NCBI RefSeq assembly: GCF_016429005.1
Contig: NZ_JAELTV010000008.1
Coordinates: forward strand, 1-48,742
Direction of reading: 5' to 3'
DNA from: Pedobacter sp. ASV19
Lineage (GTDB): Bacteria; Bacteroidota; Bacteroidia; Sphingobacteriales; Sphingobacteriaceae
Length of the DNA stretch: 48,742 nt
In this document: positions 33,290 to 42,101 of the stretch, piece by piece
Layout: each line of letters begins with the position of its first letter
How positions within the stretch are numbered: position 1 is the stretch's first letter
Notes under the pieces: model-generated
Database searches by the model: none
Seen by the model: the letters and a program-made list of their open reading frames with translations, nothing else
Told to the model about the DNA's origin: nothing
Made by a program: the position numbers and the translations under genes

Positions 33290-34684
33290 ATGCTTAGCGT
33301 AAAATCACTTGTTTTATTTCTATTTTATTTCCTTTTTATTGGCGCGGGGATTTTAAACGCACAAACCCTGAGTTTAAAGGAGGCGGTAAACACCGCACTG
33401 ACCAATTATGATCTGCTGAAAGCCAAAGGTAATTATGTCCATGCTTCAGAAGAATCTGTAAAGCAAAGTAAAAGGGATTATTTGCCAAACCTGAGTCTAT
33501 CTGCGCAAAATGACTATGGAACGATCAATGGTCAGAACGGGCCATCCTATGGTTTGGGTGGTTTAGCAGTAGCCTCCTCAGGTCCTGCATTGGACAAACA
33601 GAACTGGAATGCTGCTTTTGGCTCGCTTTACCTGGCCAATGTCAATTGGGATTTTTTTACTTTCGGACGGATTAAAGAAAAGATCAAAGTTGCCCGGACG
33701 GTATTGAACCGGGATAAAAAGGACCTTGAGCAGGAGCGGTTCCAACAGGAAATCAGAGTATCTGCAGCCTATTTAAATTTGCTGGCAGCCCAGCGCTTAA
33801 CTTTATCGCAGAAAAGAAACCTGGAACGTGCGTTGGTGTTTCAGAATACAGCAGTGTTGCGTGCAAAGAACGGTCTCATTGCCGGTGTAGATTCTTCTCT
33901 GGCCAAGGCAGAGGTATCCAATGCCCGGATCTCATTAACCAAGGCTAAAGATCTGGAACAGGAGCAGGCCAATAAGCTGGGCGTTCTGATGGGGGTCACT
34001 TCGGTTAACTTTACTATAGATACAGCGTCTATTACCCGGATTCCGGCACAATATGGAGCAGATACGCTGATTACGAGCAATCACCCGATTTTAAACTACT
34101 ATAAAAACAGGGTAGATGTGAGTAATGAACAAACCAATTATTATAAAAGATCCTACTATCCTACCTTTTCTCTTTTTGGTGTGATGCAGGGCAGGGGTTC
34201 GGGCTTTAGTTCTGCTTATGCGCAGAATCAGACGGCTTTTACTCAAAGTTATGCCGATGGAGTGAATCCTACCCGTGGTAACTACCTCTTTGGTGTCGGG
34301 ATGGTCTGGAACCTAACCTCTATTGCCCGTACGCACCCACAGGTTAGAGCACAGGAGTACATTTCCAGAGGGCTTCAGGACGAGTATGAACTGGTCAACA
34401 AACAACTGCAGGCGCAATTGGCTTTATCAGATACGAAGCTGAAAAATGCGATAGACAATTATAAGGAGGCACCCATCCAGGTCAAGGCGGCTTCAGATGC
34501 CTATCTGCAAAAAAGTACTTTATATAAAAATGGTCTTACCACAATGGTGGATTTAACCCAGGCCTTATATACCCTGAACCGGGCAGAAACCGACCGCGAC
34601 ATTGCGTACAACAATGTATGGCAGGCACTGCTGCTTAAATCTGCTGCATTGGGCAATTATGATCTTTTTATAAACGAATTCTAA
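33290..34684 (+). CDS. TolC-family outer membrane efflux protein
   Basis: The 464-residue protein has a signal peptide (MLSVKSLVLFLFYFLFIGAGILNAQ) and two OEP repeats with long helices: LSLKEAVNTALTNYDLLKAKGNYVHASEESVKQSKRDYLPNLSLSAQ opens the first, and VKAASDAYLQKSTLYKNGLTTMVDLTQALYTLNRAETD closes the second. It forms the outer-membrane channel for the RND pump 11 bases downstream. An upstream TTG start (33269) lies in the -7 box and is rejected. First gene of a TolC-RND-adaptor operon. Confidence 0.9.
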   Translation: MLSVKSLVLFLFYFLFIGAGILNAQTLSLKEAVNTALTNYDLLKAKGNYVHASEESVKQSKRDYLPNLSLSAQNDYGTINGQNGPSYGLGGLAVASSGPALDKQNWNAAFGSLYLANVNWDFFTFGRIKEKIKVARTVLNRDKKDLEQERFQQEIRVSAAYLNLLAAQRLTLSQKRNLERALVFQNTAVLRAKNGLIAGVDSSLAKAEVSNARISLTKAKDLEQEQANKLGVLMGVTSVNFTIDTASITRIPAQYGADTLITSNHPILNYYKNRVDVSNEQTNYYKRSYYPTFSLFGVMQGRGSGFSSAYAQNQTAFTQSYADGVNPTRGNYLFGVGMVWNLTSIARTHPQVRAQEYISRGLQDEYELVNKQLQAQLALSDTKLKNAIDNYKEAPIQVKAASDAYLQKSTLYKNGLTTMVDLTQALYTLNRAETDRDIAYNNVWQALLLKSAALGNYDLFINEF

Positions 34685-34695
34685 TCTATACATCA

Positions 34696-37600
34696 ATGAA
34701 TCTAATACGTTTCGCACTTAGAAAACCGATATCCATCCTGGTGTTGGTTGCCGGACTTTTCTTCTTTGGGATTGGTGCCATCAGTGACATCAAAGTGGAT
34801 ATCCTTCCAAAGATGAACTTACCGGTGATCTATATTGCGCATCCTTTTGGGGGCTATACCCCAACACAAATGGAGGCTTATTTTGGTAAGCAGTACATCA
34901 ATATTCTGCTTTTTGCCAACGGGATCAAGAGCATTGAAACCAAAAACGTACAAGGTTTGATGCTCATGAAGCTCACTTATTACGAAGGAACAAATATGGC
35001 GCAGGCGGCCTCGGAGCTCAGTGCGCTGTCCAACAGGGCCCAGGCCATTTTCCCGCCAGGCTCACAGCCGCCTTTTATCATTCGTTTTGATGCCTCCTCC
35101 TTACCGGTTGGACAATTGGTGCTGAGCAGCCCGATCCGTTCCAATAACGAGTTGCAGGATATGGCCAATATTTATGTCCGTTCTTCTTTTACGGCCATCC
35201 CGGGTTTGCTGGCACCGGCACCTTTTGGTGGAAGTCCGCGTACGATAGAGATTAACGTAGACCCGAACCTAATGCGTTCGCACAACCTGACCGTAGATCA
35301 GGTGGTTGAGGCCATCCGGGTCAACAACCAGACTGCGCCTTCCGGAAACGTGAGGATTGGCAATAAGAATTACATTACACCTACCAATTATACCATTCAG
35401 AAAATTAAAGATTTCGAAAATATTCCTTTGTTTAAAGGTGGGGTACAGAACTTATACCTGAAAGATGTAGCCGTGGTTAAAGACGGAGCAGATGCTACAG
35501 CGGGCTATGCTTTGATCAATGGTAAACGTTCGGTATACATCAGTATTGCAAAATCTGGTGATGCATCCACCTGGGATGTGGTAAAAAACCTGAAAAAGAA
35601 CCTTCCTTTAATCCAGAATACACTGCCTGAGGATGTTAAGTTGTCTTATGAATTTGACCAGAGCGTGTATGTGATCAATGCGGTAAAAAGTCTGATCAGT
35701 GAAGGGGCCATCGGGGCGATTCTTACAGGATTAATGGTGTTGCTGTTCCTAGGTGATAAACGTGCGGCACTGATCGTTATTTTAACCATTCCAACCTCTA
35801 TTATTGCGGGGGTATTGTTCCTCAAGCTCTTTGGGCAAACAATCAATATCATGTCGCTGAGTGGTCTGGCCCTGGCTATTGGTATCCTGGTGGATGAATC
35901 TACGGTAACGATAGAGAACATACATCAGCACTTTGATATGGGAAAACCCAAGGCGCTGGCCATCTGGGATGCCTGTAAGGAGATAGCCTTTCCAAAACTG
36001 CTGATTCTTTTGTGTATTCTGGCGGTGTTTGCTCCGGCTTTTACCATGAGCGGAATTCCAGGCGCTTTATTCTTGCCTCTGGCTATGGCCATCGGTTTTT
36101 CTATGGTGGTTTCTTTCTTTTTATCTCAAACCTTTGTACCGATCATGGCCAACTGGCTGATGATCGCACATCCGCATAAAGTGACCAAACACCCAAAAGG
36201 TGCAACGGAAGATGAAGCCGTTTTTCTGTCTACAGGTTTAACGCCTGAATCGGAGAAAGATACCCTAAATCAAAAAAGGGTATTGGTAGAGCGTGAAGAC
36301 TTTAACAAAGATGGAAAGATCAGTTTGTTTGAGCGGTTCAGGAACCGGTTTATGCGTTTTCTAAACCGCCTGATGCCACACCGTAAACCTGTGGTGATCC
36401 TGTATCTGGTCTTGATTACCGGTCTGGCGGTATTGCTGCTGAGTACGATAGGAAGGGATGTACTTCCAAAAGTAAATTCCAGTCAGTTTCAATTGCGGAT
36501 GAAAGCGCCAGATGGTACCCGTTTGGAGCGGACAGAAGAGAAAGCACAGTTAATTCTTGGTGAACTGAAGAAAATGGTAGGGCCGGAACATATTGCGATT
36601 ACTTCGGTATATGTTGGCCAGCACCCGGCTTTGTTCTCGGTGAACCCGATCTACTTATTTATGGCCGGTCCGCATGAGGCCGTTTTCCAGATTGGTTTAA
36701 AAGATTACCATACGGATATGGAGGAGTTTAAGGATAAATTGCGGGAGCGGATTAAAAAGCTTGCACCTGAACTTAAGCTTTCTTTTGAGCCGATAGAGCT
36801 CACAGATAAAGTGTTGAGCCAGGGTTCTCCTACGCCGGTAGAGGTCAGGATTGCCGGAAAAAACAAAAAGGTAAATGAAGTTTATGCCAACAAGATCATG
36901 GCTGAATTGCAGAAAATCAAATACCTGAGGGATGTACAGACTGCACAGCCCATCAAGTATCCTTCAATGAACATCAATATAGACCGTGTAAGGGCCGCAC
37001 AACTGGGGGTCGACCTGAACGATATCTCTAAATCTCTGGTGGCTTCTACGTCATCTTCCCGTTATACAGACAAGAACGTCTGGATGGATGAGAAGATCGG
37101 ACTGACCTATAATGTGCAGGTACAGGTACCTTTTAACCAGATGAATTCCAAGGATGATATCGGTGAAATTCCGCTGCTGAGAAATGCAACCAGGCCGGTA
37201 CTTTCGGATGTGGCGACCATCACACCGGATACGACCTATGGAGAAAATGACAATGTTGGTGCAACGCCTTTTCTTTCGGTAACGGCCAATCTGAACAAAA
37301 AAGATCTGGGTTCTGCAACTAAAGATATTGAGAAGGCCATTAAAGCCGTGGGAGAGCTTCCCCGTGGCCTTATGATCCAACCAGTAGGTTTAACCCAGGT
37401 GCTGAAGGAAACCCTGAGCAGTTTGCAGTCTGGCTTACTGGTGGCTATTGTGGTGATCTTTTTAATGTTGTCTGCTAACTTCCAGTCGTTTAAGGTGCCA
37501 CTGGTGATTCTGGCTACTGTGCCAGCGGTGGTATTAGGCTCTCTGCTGTTGTTAACGGTAACGGGCTCTACACTGAATCTGCAGTCCTATATGGGGATCA

Positions 37601-37974
37601 TCATGTCGGTGGGGGTATCCATTGCCAATGCGGTCTTGCTGATCACCAATGCGGAGCATTTAAGGAAGCACAATGGCAATGCGCTGGAATCGGCAAAAGA
37701 AGCAGCTGCTTTAAGGCTGAGACCGATCATCATGACCAGTGTGGCCATGGTGGCGGGTATGCTTCCAATGGCGATAGGACATGGAGAGGGTGGAGATCAG
37801 GTGTCTCCGCTGGGAAGAGCAGTAATTGGCGGATTGGTCGCTTCTACTTTTGCCGTGCTGGTGATCCTGCCCCTGGTATTTGCCTGGGTACAGGGTAAAG
37901 TATCTACGCAGTCCATTTCACTGGATCCGGAAGATGAAGAAAGCAAGCATTACATTAAAGGTTTAGCAGATTAA
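34696..37974 (+). CDS. RND efflux transporter permease with EF-hand-like loop
   Basis: This 1092-residue inner-membrane pump has two halves of six helices and two large periplasmic loops. The proton-relay segment in TM4 reads LAIGILVDESTVTIENI with Asp400-Glu401, where AcrB has Asp-Asp. The C-terminal half has RLRPIIMTSVAMVAGMLPMAIGHGEGG. The cytoplasmic linker between the halves (about residues 500-565) is long and charged. It carries DFNKDGKISLFE (535-546), a complete canonical EF-hand loop with D-x-N-x-D-G-x-I and a terminal Glu. The substrate is unknown. It shares the operon with a TolC protein upstream and an adaptor that begins at or just after its stop. Confidence 0.92.
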   Translation: MNLIRFALRKPISILVLVAGLFFFGIGAISDIKVDILPKMNLPVIYIAHPFGGYTPTQMEAYFGKQYINILLFANGIKSIETKNVQGLMLMKLTYYEGTNMAQAASELSALSNRAQAIFPPGSQPPFIIRFDASSLPVGQLVLSSPIRSNNELQDMANIYVRSSFTAIPGLLAPAPFGGSPRTIEINVDPNLMRSHNLTVDQVVEAIRVNNQTAPSGNVRIGNKNYITPTNYTIQKIKDFENIPLFKGGVQNLYLKDVAVVKDGADATAGYALINGKRSVYISIAKSGDASTWDVVKNLKKNLPLIQNTLPEDVKLSYEFDQSVYVINAVKSLISEGAIGAILTGLMVLLFLGDKRAALIVILTIPTSIIAGVLFLKLFGQTINIMSLSGLALAIGILVDESTVTIENIHQHFDMGKPKALAIWDACKEIAFPKLLILLCILAVFAPAFTMSGIPGALFLPLAMAIGFSMVVSFFLSQTFVPIMANWLMIAHPHKVTKHPKGATEDEAVFLSTGLTPESEKDTLNQKRVLVEREDFNKDGKISLFERFRNRFMRFLNRLMPHRKPVVILYLVLITGLAVLLLSTIGRDVLPKVNSSQFQLRMKAPDGTRLERTEEKAQLILGELKKMVGPEHIAITSVYVGQHPALFSVNPIYLFMAGPHEAVFQIGLKDYHTDMEEFKDKLRERIKKLAPELKLSFEPIELTDKVLSQGSPTPVEVRIAGKNKKVNEVYANKIMAELQKIKYLRDVQTAQPIKYPSMNINIDRVRAAQLGVDLNDISKSLVASTSSSRYTDKNVWMDEKIGLTYNVQVQVPFNQMNSKDDIGEIPLLRNATRPVLSDVATITPDTTYGENDNVGATPFLSVTANLNKKDLGSATKDIEKAIKAVGELPRGLMIQPVGLTQVLKETLSSLQSGLLVAIVVIFLMLSANFQSFKVPLVILATVPAVVLGSLLLLTVTGSTLNLQSYMGIIMSVGVSIANAVLLITNAEHLRKHNGNALESAKEAAALRLRPIIMTSVAMVAGMLPMAIGHGEGGDQVSPLGRAVIGGLVASTFAVLVILPLVFAWVQGKVSTQSISLDPEDEESKHYIKGLAD

Positions 37975-38000
37975 TGGTAAGATATTTAAATTTGATAGAA

Positions 38001-39101
38001 ATGAAAACAAAGATATTTCAGGGTACATTGGTTGCAGGCGGCTTGGCCCTGGTTACAATATTGCATGGCTGTACAGCTTCAGCGAAGAAAGAAGAGGTAA
38101 AAACAGAGAAAGCAGCTCCTGTGGCTACTTTTAAACTGGAAAAAGAGAAATTGTCTACAGCACTTCGTCTGCCAGGCGAACTGACAGCTTACCAACAGGT
38201 AGACCTGTATGCCAAAGTGAGCAGTTTTGTGAAAACCTTAAAAGCAGATATCGGCTCGCAGGTTACCCAGGGACAACTGCTCATGACACTGGAAGCACCA
38301 GAAATGACTTCGCAGATTGCAGCTGCGCAATCTAAGCTTAAGGCTCAGGAAGCAGTTTATACAGCCAGTAAGGCGAATTATGACCGCTTGTTTGAAACCA
38401 GTAAAACACCGGGTACCATTTCCAAGAATGATCTGGATCAGGCCATGGCGAGAAAGAACTCAGATTATGCGCAGTTTGAAGCGGCGAAAGCGGCTTTAAA
38501 AGAAGTAGGCGCAATTCAGAACTACCTGGAGATCCGTGCGCCGTTTAGCGGGATCATCACGGCAAGAAATGTGAACTTGGGAGCTTATGTTGGTCCTTCA
38601 GGAAAAGGATCGGAATTCCCGTTGTTCACTTTGCAGGAGCAAAAGAAACTTCGTTTGGCCATTTCTATTCCGGAGGTGTATACAGGCTATCTTAAAGACG
38701 GGCACCAGGTTACTTTTACGGTTAAATCTCTTCCAAGCCAGACTTTTACGGCTGATGTGAAACGTTTGGCAGGAGCACTGGATCTGCGTTTGCGTTCTGA
38801 AAAGGTAGAAATGGATGTGCTGAACAATGATAAAAAACTGTTGCCAGGTATGGTGGCAGAGGTTAGTATCCCGCTCCCGGCCAATGCGAGTACCTTCACC
38901 GTTCCTAAAAAAGCATTACTCGATACGAGTGAAGGTCTCTTTGTGATCAAAGTAGTGAACGGCAAAACGGAAAAAGTAGCTGTTAAGAAAGGCCGTGAAA
39001 CTGATGACAGAATAGAGGTTTTTGGAAATTTGAATGCCGGTGATGAATTTGTGACAGAACCGAGTGAAGAAATGCGTGACGGAACTGTAATAAAGTCTTA
39101 A
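38001..39101 (+). CDS. RND efflux periplasmic adaptor (MFP) lipoprotein
   Basis: The adaptor joins pump and TolC. The lipoprotein signal MKTKIFQGTLVAGGLALVTILHGC fits a start at 38001; an ATG at 37974 overlaps the pump stop by one base and could also be used through coupling. The barrel-sandwich half-motifs are LPGELTAYQQVDLYAKVSSFVKTLKADIGSQVTQGQLLMTLEAPE and YLEIRAPFSGIITARNVNLGAYV, around a coiled-coil hairpin (about residues 90-150). Last gene of the TolC-RND-MFP operon, 29 bases before an AraC gene. Confidence 0.9.
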   Translation: MKTKIFQGTLVAGGLALVTILHGCTASAKKEEVKTEKAAPVATFKLEKEKLSTALRLPGELTAYQQVDLYAKVSSFVKTLKADIGSQVTQGQLLMTLEAPEMTSQIAAAQSKLKAQEAVYTASKANYDRLFETSKTPGTISKNDLDQAMARKNSDYAQFEAAKAALKEVGAIQNYLEIRAPFSGIITARNVNLGAYVGPSGKGSEFPLFTLQEQKKLRLAISIPEVYTGYLKDGHQVTFTVKSLPSQTFTADVKRLAGALDLRLRSEKVEMDVLNNDKKLLPGMVAEVSIPLPANASTFTVPKKALLDTSEGLFVIKVVNGKTEKVAVKKGRETDDRIEVFGNLNAGDEFVTEPSEEMRDGTVIKS

Positions 39102-39130
39102 CTTTATATTAGTTTTTTTATCATCGTCAT

Positions 39131-40081
39131 ATGCCGGCCAGAAACCAGGAATTTTATAATGTATTGAAAAGCGAAACGCTGCAGGACTTTTACGAAAGGC
39201 TTAAAATTAACCGGCCTGAAGTTGTGGTCCCAAGTTTGGGAATGGTGAACGATATTGGCCATTTTAATGTATTTAAAAGGTCGGTTTATTGCTCTGCCAA
39301 TCCATCACCTTATAACCGGAGAGATTTTTACAAGATCTCTCTGATCATTGGTTGTGGTATACTTCATTTTCCAAATGAACGTATCGAGGTGAAAGGACGC
39401 GCGCTTTTGTTTACAAACCCCAATATACCCTATTCCTGGGAGGGAACCTCTGAAACACAGGGTGGATATTTTTGTCTTTTTACGGAAAATTTTATGCGTA
39501 AAAAGAACGAGAGCCTGAAAGAGTCCCTGTTGTGGAGAATTCATGGCTGTCCGCTGATCCGGATAGATGAACATCAGGAGGCGATATTTATGGAACTCTT
39601 TTTAAAGATCATGGAGGAGATGAACGGGGAATATGTGCATAAATATGACCTGATCCGCAACTATGTGAACCTGATTGTTCATGAGGCAATCAAAGTACAG
39701 CCTGCATCTACAGATATTAAACACAGCAATGCTTCGGTACGTCTGGCTTCGCTCTTTATGGAACTGCTGGAAAGACAATTTCCGATCGGCTCTACGGATC
39801 ATATCCTGGAGCTGAAAACCGCGCATGATTTTGCGGCTAAACTGGCGGTTCACGTAAACCACCTGAACCATGCAGTTAAGGAGGTGACCGGAAAAACAAC
39901 TTCTGAACATATTTCTAAAAGAATAGCGAACGAAGCTGTGGCCCTGTTGAAACACACGGAATGGAATGTTGCGCAGATTGCCTATTGTCTGGGATTTGAA
40001 TATCCTGCTAATTTTAATATTTTTTTTAGACGTCAAATGCAGGGGACGCCTAAATCTTTTAGGCAAGTTTTGACAGAATAG
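39131..40081 (+). CDS. AraC family transcriptional regulator
   Basis: The 316-residue protein has an N-terminal cupin-like sensor part (RDFYKISLIIGCGILHFPNERIEVKGRALLFTNPNIPYSWEG). A C-terminal AraC HTH pair (about residues 215-314) ends with NVAQIAYCLGFEYPANFNIFFRRQMQGTPKSFR, the family signature. It lies between two RND efflux operons in the same direction, so it may regulate one of them; its ligand is unknown. Confidence 0.92.
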   Translation: MPARNQEFYNVLKSETLQDFYERLKINRPEVVVPSLGMVNDIGHFNVFKRSVYCSANPSPYNRRDFYKISLIIGCGILHFPNERIEVKGRALLFTNPNIPYSWEGTSETQGGYFCLFTENFMRKKNESLKESLLWRIHGCPLIRIDEHQEAIFMELFLKIMEEMNGEYVHKYDLIRNYVNLIVHEAIKVQPASTDIKHSNASVRLASLFMELLERQFPIGSTDHILELKTAHDFAAKLAVHVNHLNHAVKEVTGKTTSEHISKRIANEAVALLKHTEWNVAQIAYCLGFEYPANFNIFFRRQMQGTPKSFRQVLTE

Positions 40082-40156
40082 GCATGTTTAAAAGTATTTA
40101 AAGCCTTGTCATCTCATTTTGACAAATGAATGATAGATTCTTATTTAAGAAGTATC

Positions 40157-40164
40157 TACATTTG
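40157..40164 (+). promoter_or_regulatory. -7 box (TACATTTG) of the second TetR gene
   Basis: TACATTTG fits TAnnTTTG and is followed two bases later by the TAAC-N3-GTTA palindrome, the same arrangement as at 25220-25239. Confidence 0.55.
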
Positions 40165-40166
40165 CT

Positions 40167-40177
40167 TAACGGTGTTA
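40167..40177. promoter_or_regulatory. Candidate TetR operator, site B (TAAC-GGT-GTTA)
   Basis: The palindrome extends to TTAAC-N3-GTTAA (40166-40178). It covers the predicted transcription start of the second TetR gene and lies 28 bases before its ATG. Confidence 0.6.
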
Positions 40178-40205
40178 AATTATTTACACCTCAATAAATT
40201 TAATC

Positions 40206-40805
40206 ATGGGAAGCAAAGAAAGAATCCAGCGTTTAAAAGAAGAGACCAGGAATAACATCCTGGATGCTGCGCTTCAGATTGCCCAGGAAGAAGGGTGGCA
40301 GGCTTTGAGTATGCGCAAAATTGCGGATGCTATTGAGTATACTGCGCCGATCATTTATGAATATTTTGCAAACAAAGAAGGCATTCTTTTAGAGCTGACC
40401 AGCAGGGGTTATATTCTGTTGGGTGCAAAAGTAGAGGCAGCCAGAAATGCGTACGAACATCCAGCCGATCAAATGGAGGCAATGTGGATTGCTTACTGGG
40501 ATTTCGCTTTTGAACACAAGGAGTTTTACCAGATCATGTATGGTGTGGAAATGATTTGCTGTGAGGTCAAAAAAGCATTGCCGGAAGCAGAACGGGTAAG
40601 CCGGATGTATGGTGATGTGATCAGACAACTCATTACGAAGGTAGAACCTGATGAAGACCTGATTTGCAGAAAATATTATACGTTCTGGTCTATTGTGCAT
40701 GGCCTGATCTCAATCAATCTGGTTCAGAAAGGAACTAATGAAGAGATGAACCAGCATATTCTGAGAGATGCCCTGAAAGGTATTATCCGGTTCATAAACG
40801 ATTAA
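40206..40805 (+). CDS. TetR/AcrR family regulator (paralogue 2), probable efflux repressor
   Basis: The 199-residue paralogue of the regulator at 25255 shares ALSMRKIADAIEYTAPIIYEYF in the HTH and YWDFAFEHKEFYQIMYG in the ligand domain. It sits directly upstream of an AcrA-AcrB-OprM type operon in the usual acrR position. TAAC-N3-GTTA palindromes lie in its own promoter (40167) and before the efflux operon (40828 and 40913), so it probably represses both itself and the pump. The inducing ligand is unknown. Confidence 0.92.
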   Translation: MGSKERIQRLKEETRNNILDAALQIAQEEGWQALSMRKIADAIEYTAPIIYEYFANKEGILLELTSRGYILLGAKVEAARNAYEHPADQMEAMWIAYWDFAFEHKEFYQIMYGVEMICCEVKKALPEAERVSRMYGDVIRQLITKVEPDEDLICRKYYTFWSIVHGLISINLVQKGTNEEMNQHILRDALKGIIRFIND

Positions 40806-40827
40806 TCCTTTTTTTTGCCTGGTCATC

Positions 40828-40838
40828 TAACGCTGTTA
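40828..40838. promoter_or_regulatory. Candidate TetR operator, site C (TAAC-GCT-GTTA)
   Basis: This site lies 23 bases after the stop of the second TetR gene and 85 bases upstream of site D, in the region that should contain the promoter of the second efflux operon. Confidence 0.55.
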
Positions 40839-40912
40839 AATCACTTATATCCGTTATAAATCTACATAATAATAAATATCATGAAATATCCCCCCATCTC
40901 CGCCCTATTATC

Positions 40913-40923
40913 TAACACTGTTA
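40913..40923. promoter_or_regulatory. Candidate TetR operator, site D (TAAC-ACT-GTTA)
   Basis: This copy is identical to site A and lies 17 bases before the adaptor ATG at 40941. A related perfect palindrome without spacer, ATAACGTTAT (40933-40942), overlaps the start codon itself. Confidence 0.55.
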
Positions 40924-40940
40924 AATCGTCTAATAACGTT

Positions 40941-42077
40941 ATGAAACCAATACTACTACTCTCTGTTTTATTTTTAATGGCTTGTTCAAGTAAGAATCCT
41001 CAGGTGGCTGCACCACCTCCGCCTGCCTTACCTGTGGCCGCTGTTGTTTCCGGAACGGAAACAACCTTCCAGGAATACCCTGCATCTATTGAAGGTACGG
41101 TAAATGTTGAAGTTCGCCCTCAGGTGAGCGGTACACTGGATAAAGTATTTGTGGATGAAGGTGCTTTTGTAACTGCCGGTCAGTCCATCTTTAAAATCAA
41201 TGAACTGCCTTTCCGTGCAGCTTTAAACAACGCACTTGCGGCCCAGCATTCTGCAGAAGCGGCAGTGATCAACGCGCAGCTGGAGGTAGAGCGTTTAACG
41301 CCGCTGGTGCAAAACAAAGTGATCTCTGAATTTCAGTTGAAATCTGCTAAAGCGACTGCACTGGCTGCAAAAGCGAATGTGGAGCAGGCTAAAGCCAATG
41401 TTTCTACCGCTTCAATTAATCTGGGCTATACCTTAATTAAAGCTCCTGTAAGCGGCTATATTGGAAGACTGCTGAAAAAACGTGGTAGTCTGGTTGGCCC
41501 GACAGATGTGGAAGCTTTAACTCAATTGTCTGATGTACATGATGTACATGTGTATTTTTCCCTGGGTGAAAAGGATTTCGTGAACTTTAAGCAGCAATAT
41601 CCTGGCCAGACACTGAAAGATAAACTGAAACAATTGCCTGCGGTTACTTTGTTGCTTGCCGACAATACCGAATATGCCAAACCTGGTAAGATCGATGTGA
41701 TTGACGGTCAGTTTGACAAGAATACCGGTGCCATTACTGTCAGAGCGAGTTTTCCAAATCCGGAAGGTCTGATCAGATCTGGTAACACTGGAAAGATCCG
41801 TCTGAGCCTGCAACACAATGATGCGTTGGTCATTCCTCAGTCGGCTACTATTGATATGCAGGATAAAGTATTTGTATTTACTGTGGGTGACAGCAGTAAG
41901 GTGAAAAAACAAGCGATTACTATTGTTGGTAAAGCTGGCGAAAATTATTTGGTTAAAGACGGCTTAAAAGCTGGTGATCAGATTGTGTTAAGCGGCATTG
42001 ATAAATTACAGGAAGGCATGGTTATCCAGCCTCAAAAGGCAGCAGATAAAGTAGCTGTTGTAAGAACAAAAAATTAA
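40941..42077 (+). CDS. RND efflux adaptor, AcrA/MexA type lipoprotein
   Basis: The 378-residue adaptor has a lipoprotein signal MKPILLLSVLFLMAC-SS. The lipoyl half-motifs are VEVRPQVSGTLDKVFVDEGAFVTAGQSIFKI and INLGYTLIKAPVSGYIGRLLKKRGSLV, around a coiled-coil hairpin. A start at 40881 would add MKYPPISALLSNT, which is not signal-like and spans operator site D, so 40941 is preferred. First gene of an MFP-RND-OMF operon behind the TetR gene; the pump starts 24 bases after its stop. Confidence 0.92.
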   Translation: MKPILLLSVLFLMACSSKNPQVAAPPPPALPVAAVVSGTETTFQEYPASIEGTVNVEVRPQVSGTLDKVFVDEGAFVTAGQSIFKINELPFRAALNNALAAQHSAEAAVINAQLEVERLTPLVQNKVISEFQLKSAKATALAAKANVEQAKANVSTASINLGYTLIKAPVSGYIGRLLKKRGSLVGPTDVEALTQLSDVHDVHVYFSLGEKDFVNFKQQYPGQTLKDKLKQLPAVTLLLADNTEYAKPGKIDVIDGQFDKNTGAITVRASFPNPEGLIRSGNTGKIRLSLQHNDALVIPQSATIDMQDKVFVFTVGDSSKVKKQAITIVGKAGENYLVKDGLKAGDQIVLSGIDKLQEGMVIQPQKAADKVAVVRTKN

Positions 42078-42101
42078 TATAAAACTTAAAGTTTAAAAGT
42101 C

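Noticed and set aside
40881-40940. Upstream ATG for the AcrA-like gene (MKYPPISALLSNT)
   Set aside because: It is not signal-like and overlaps operator site D; the ATG at 40941 starts a typical lipoprotein signal.
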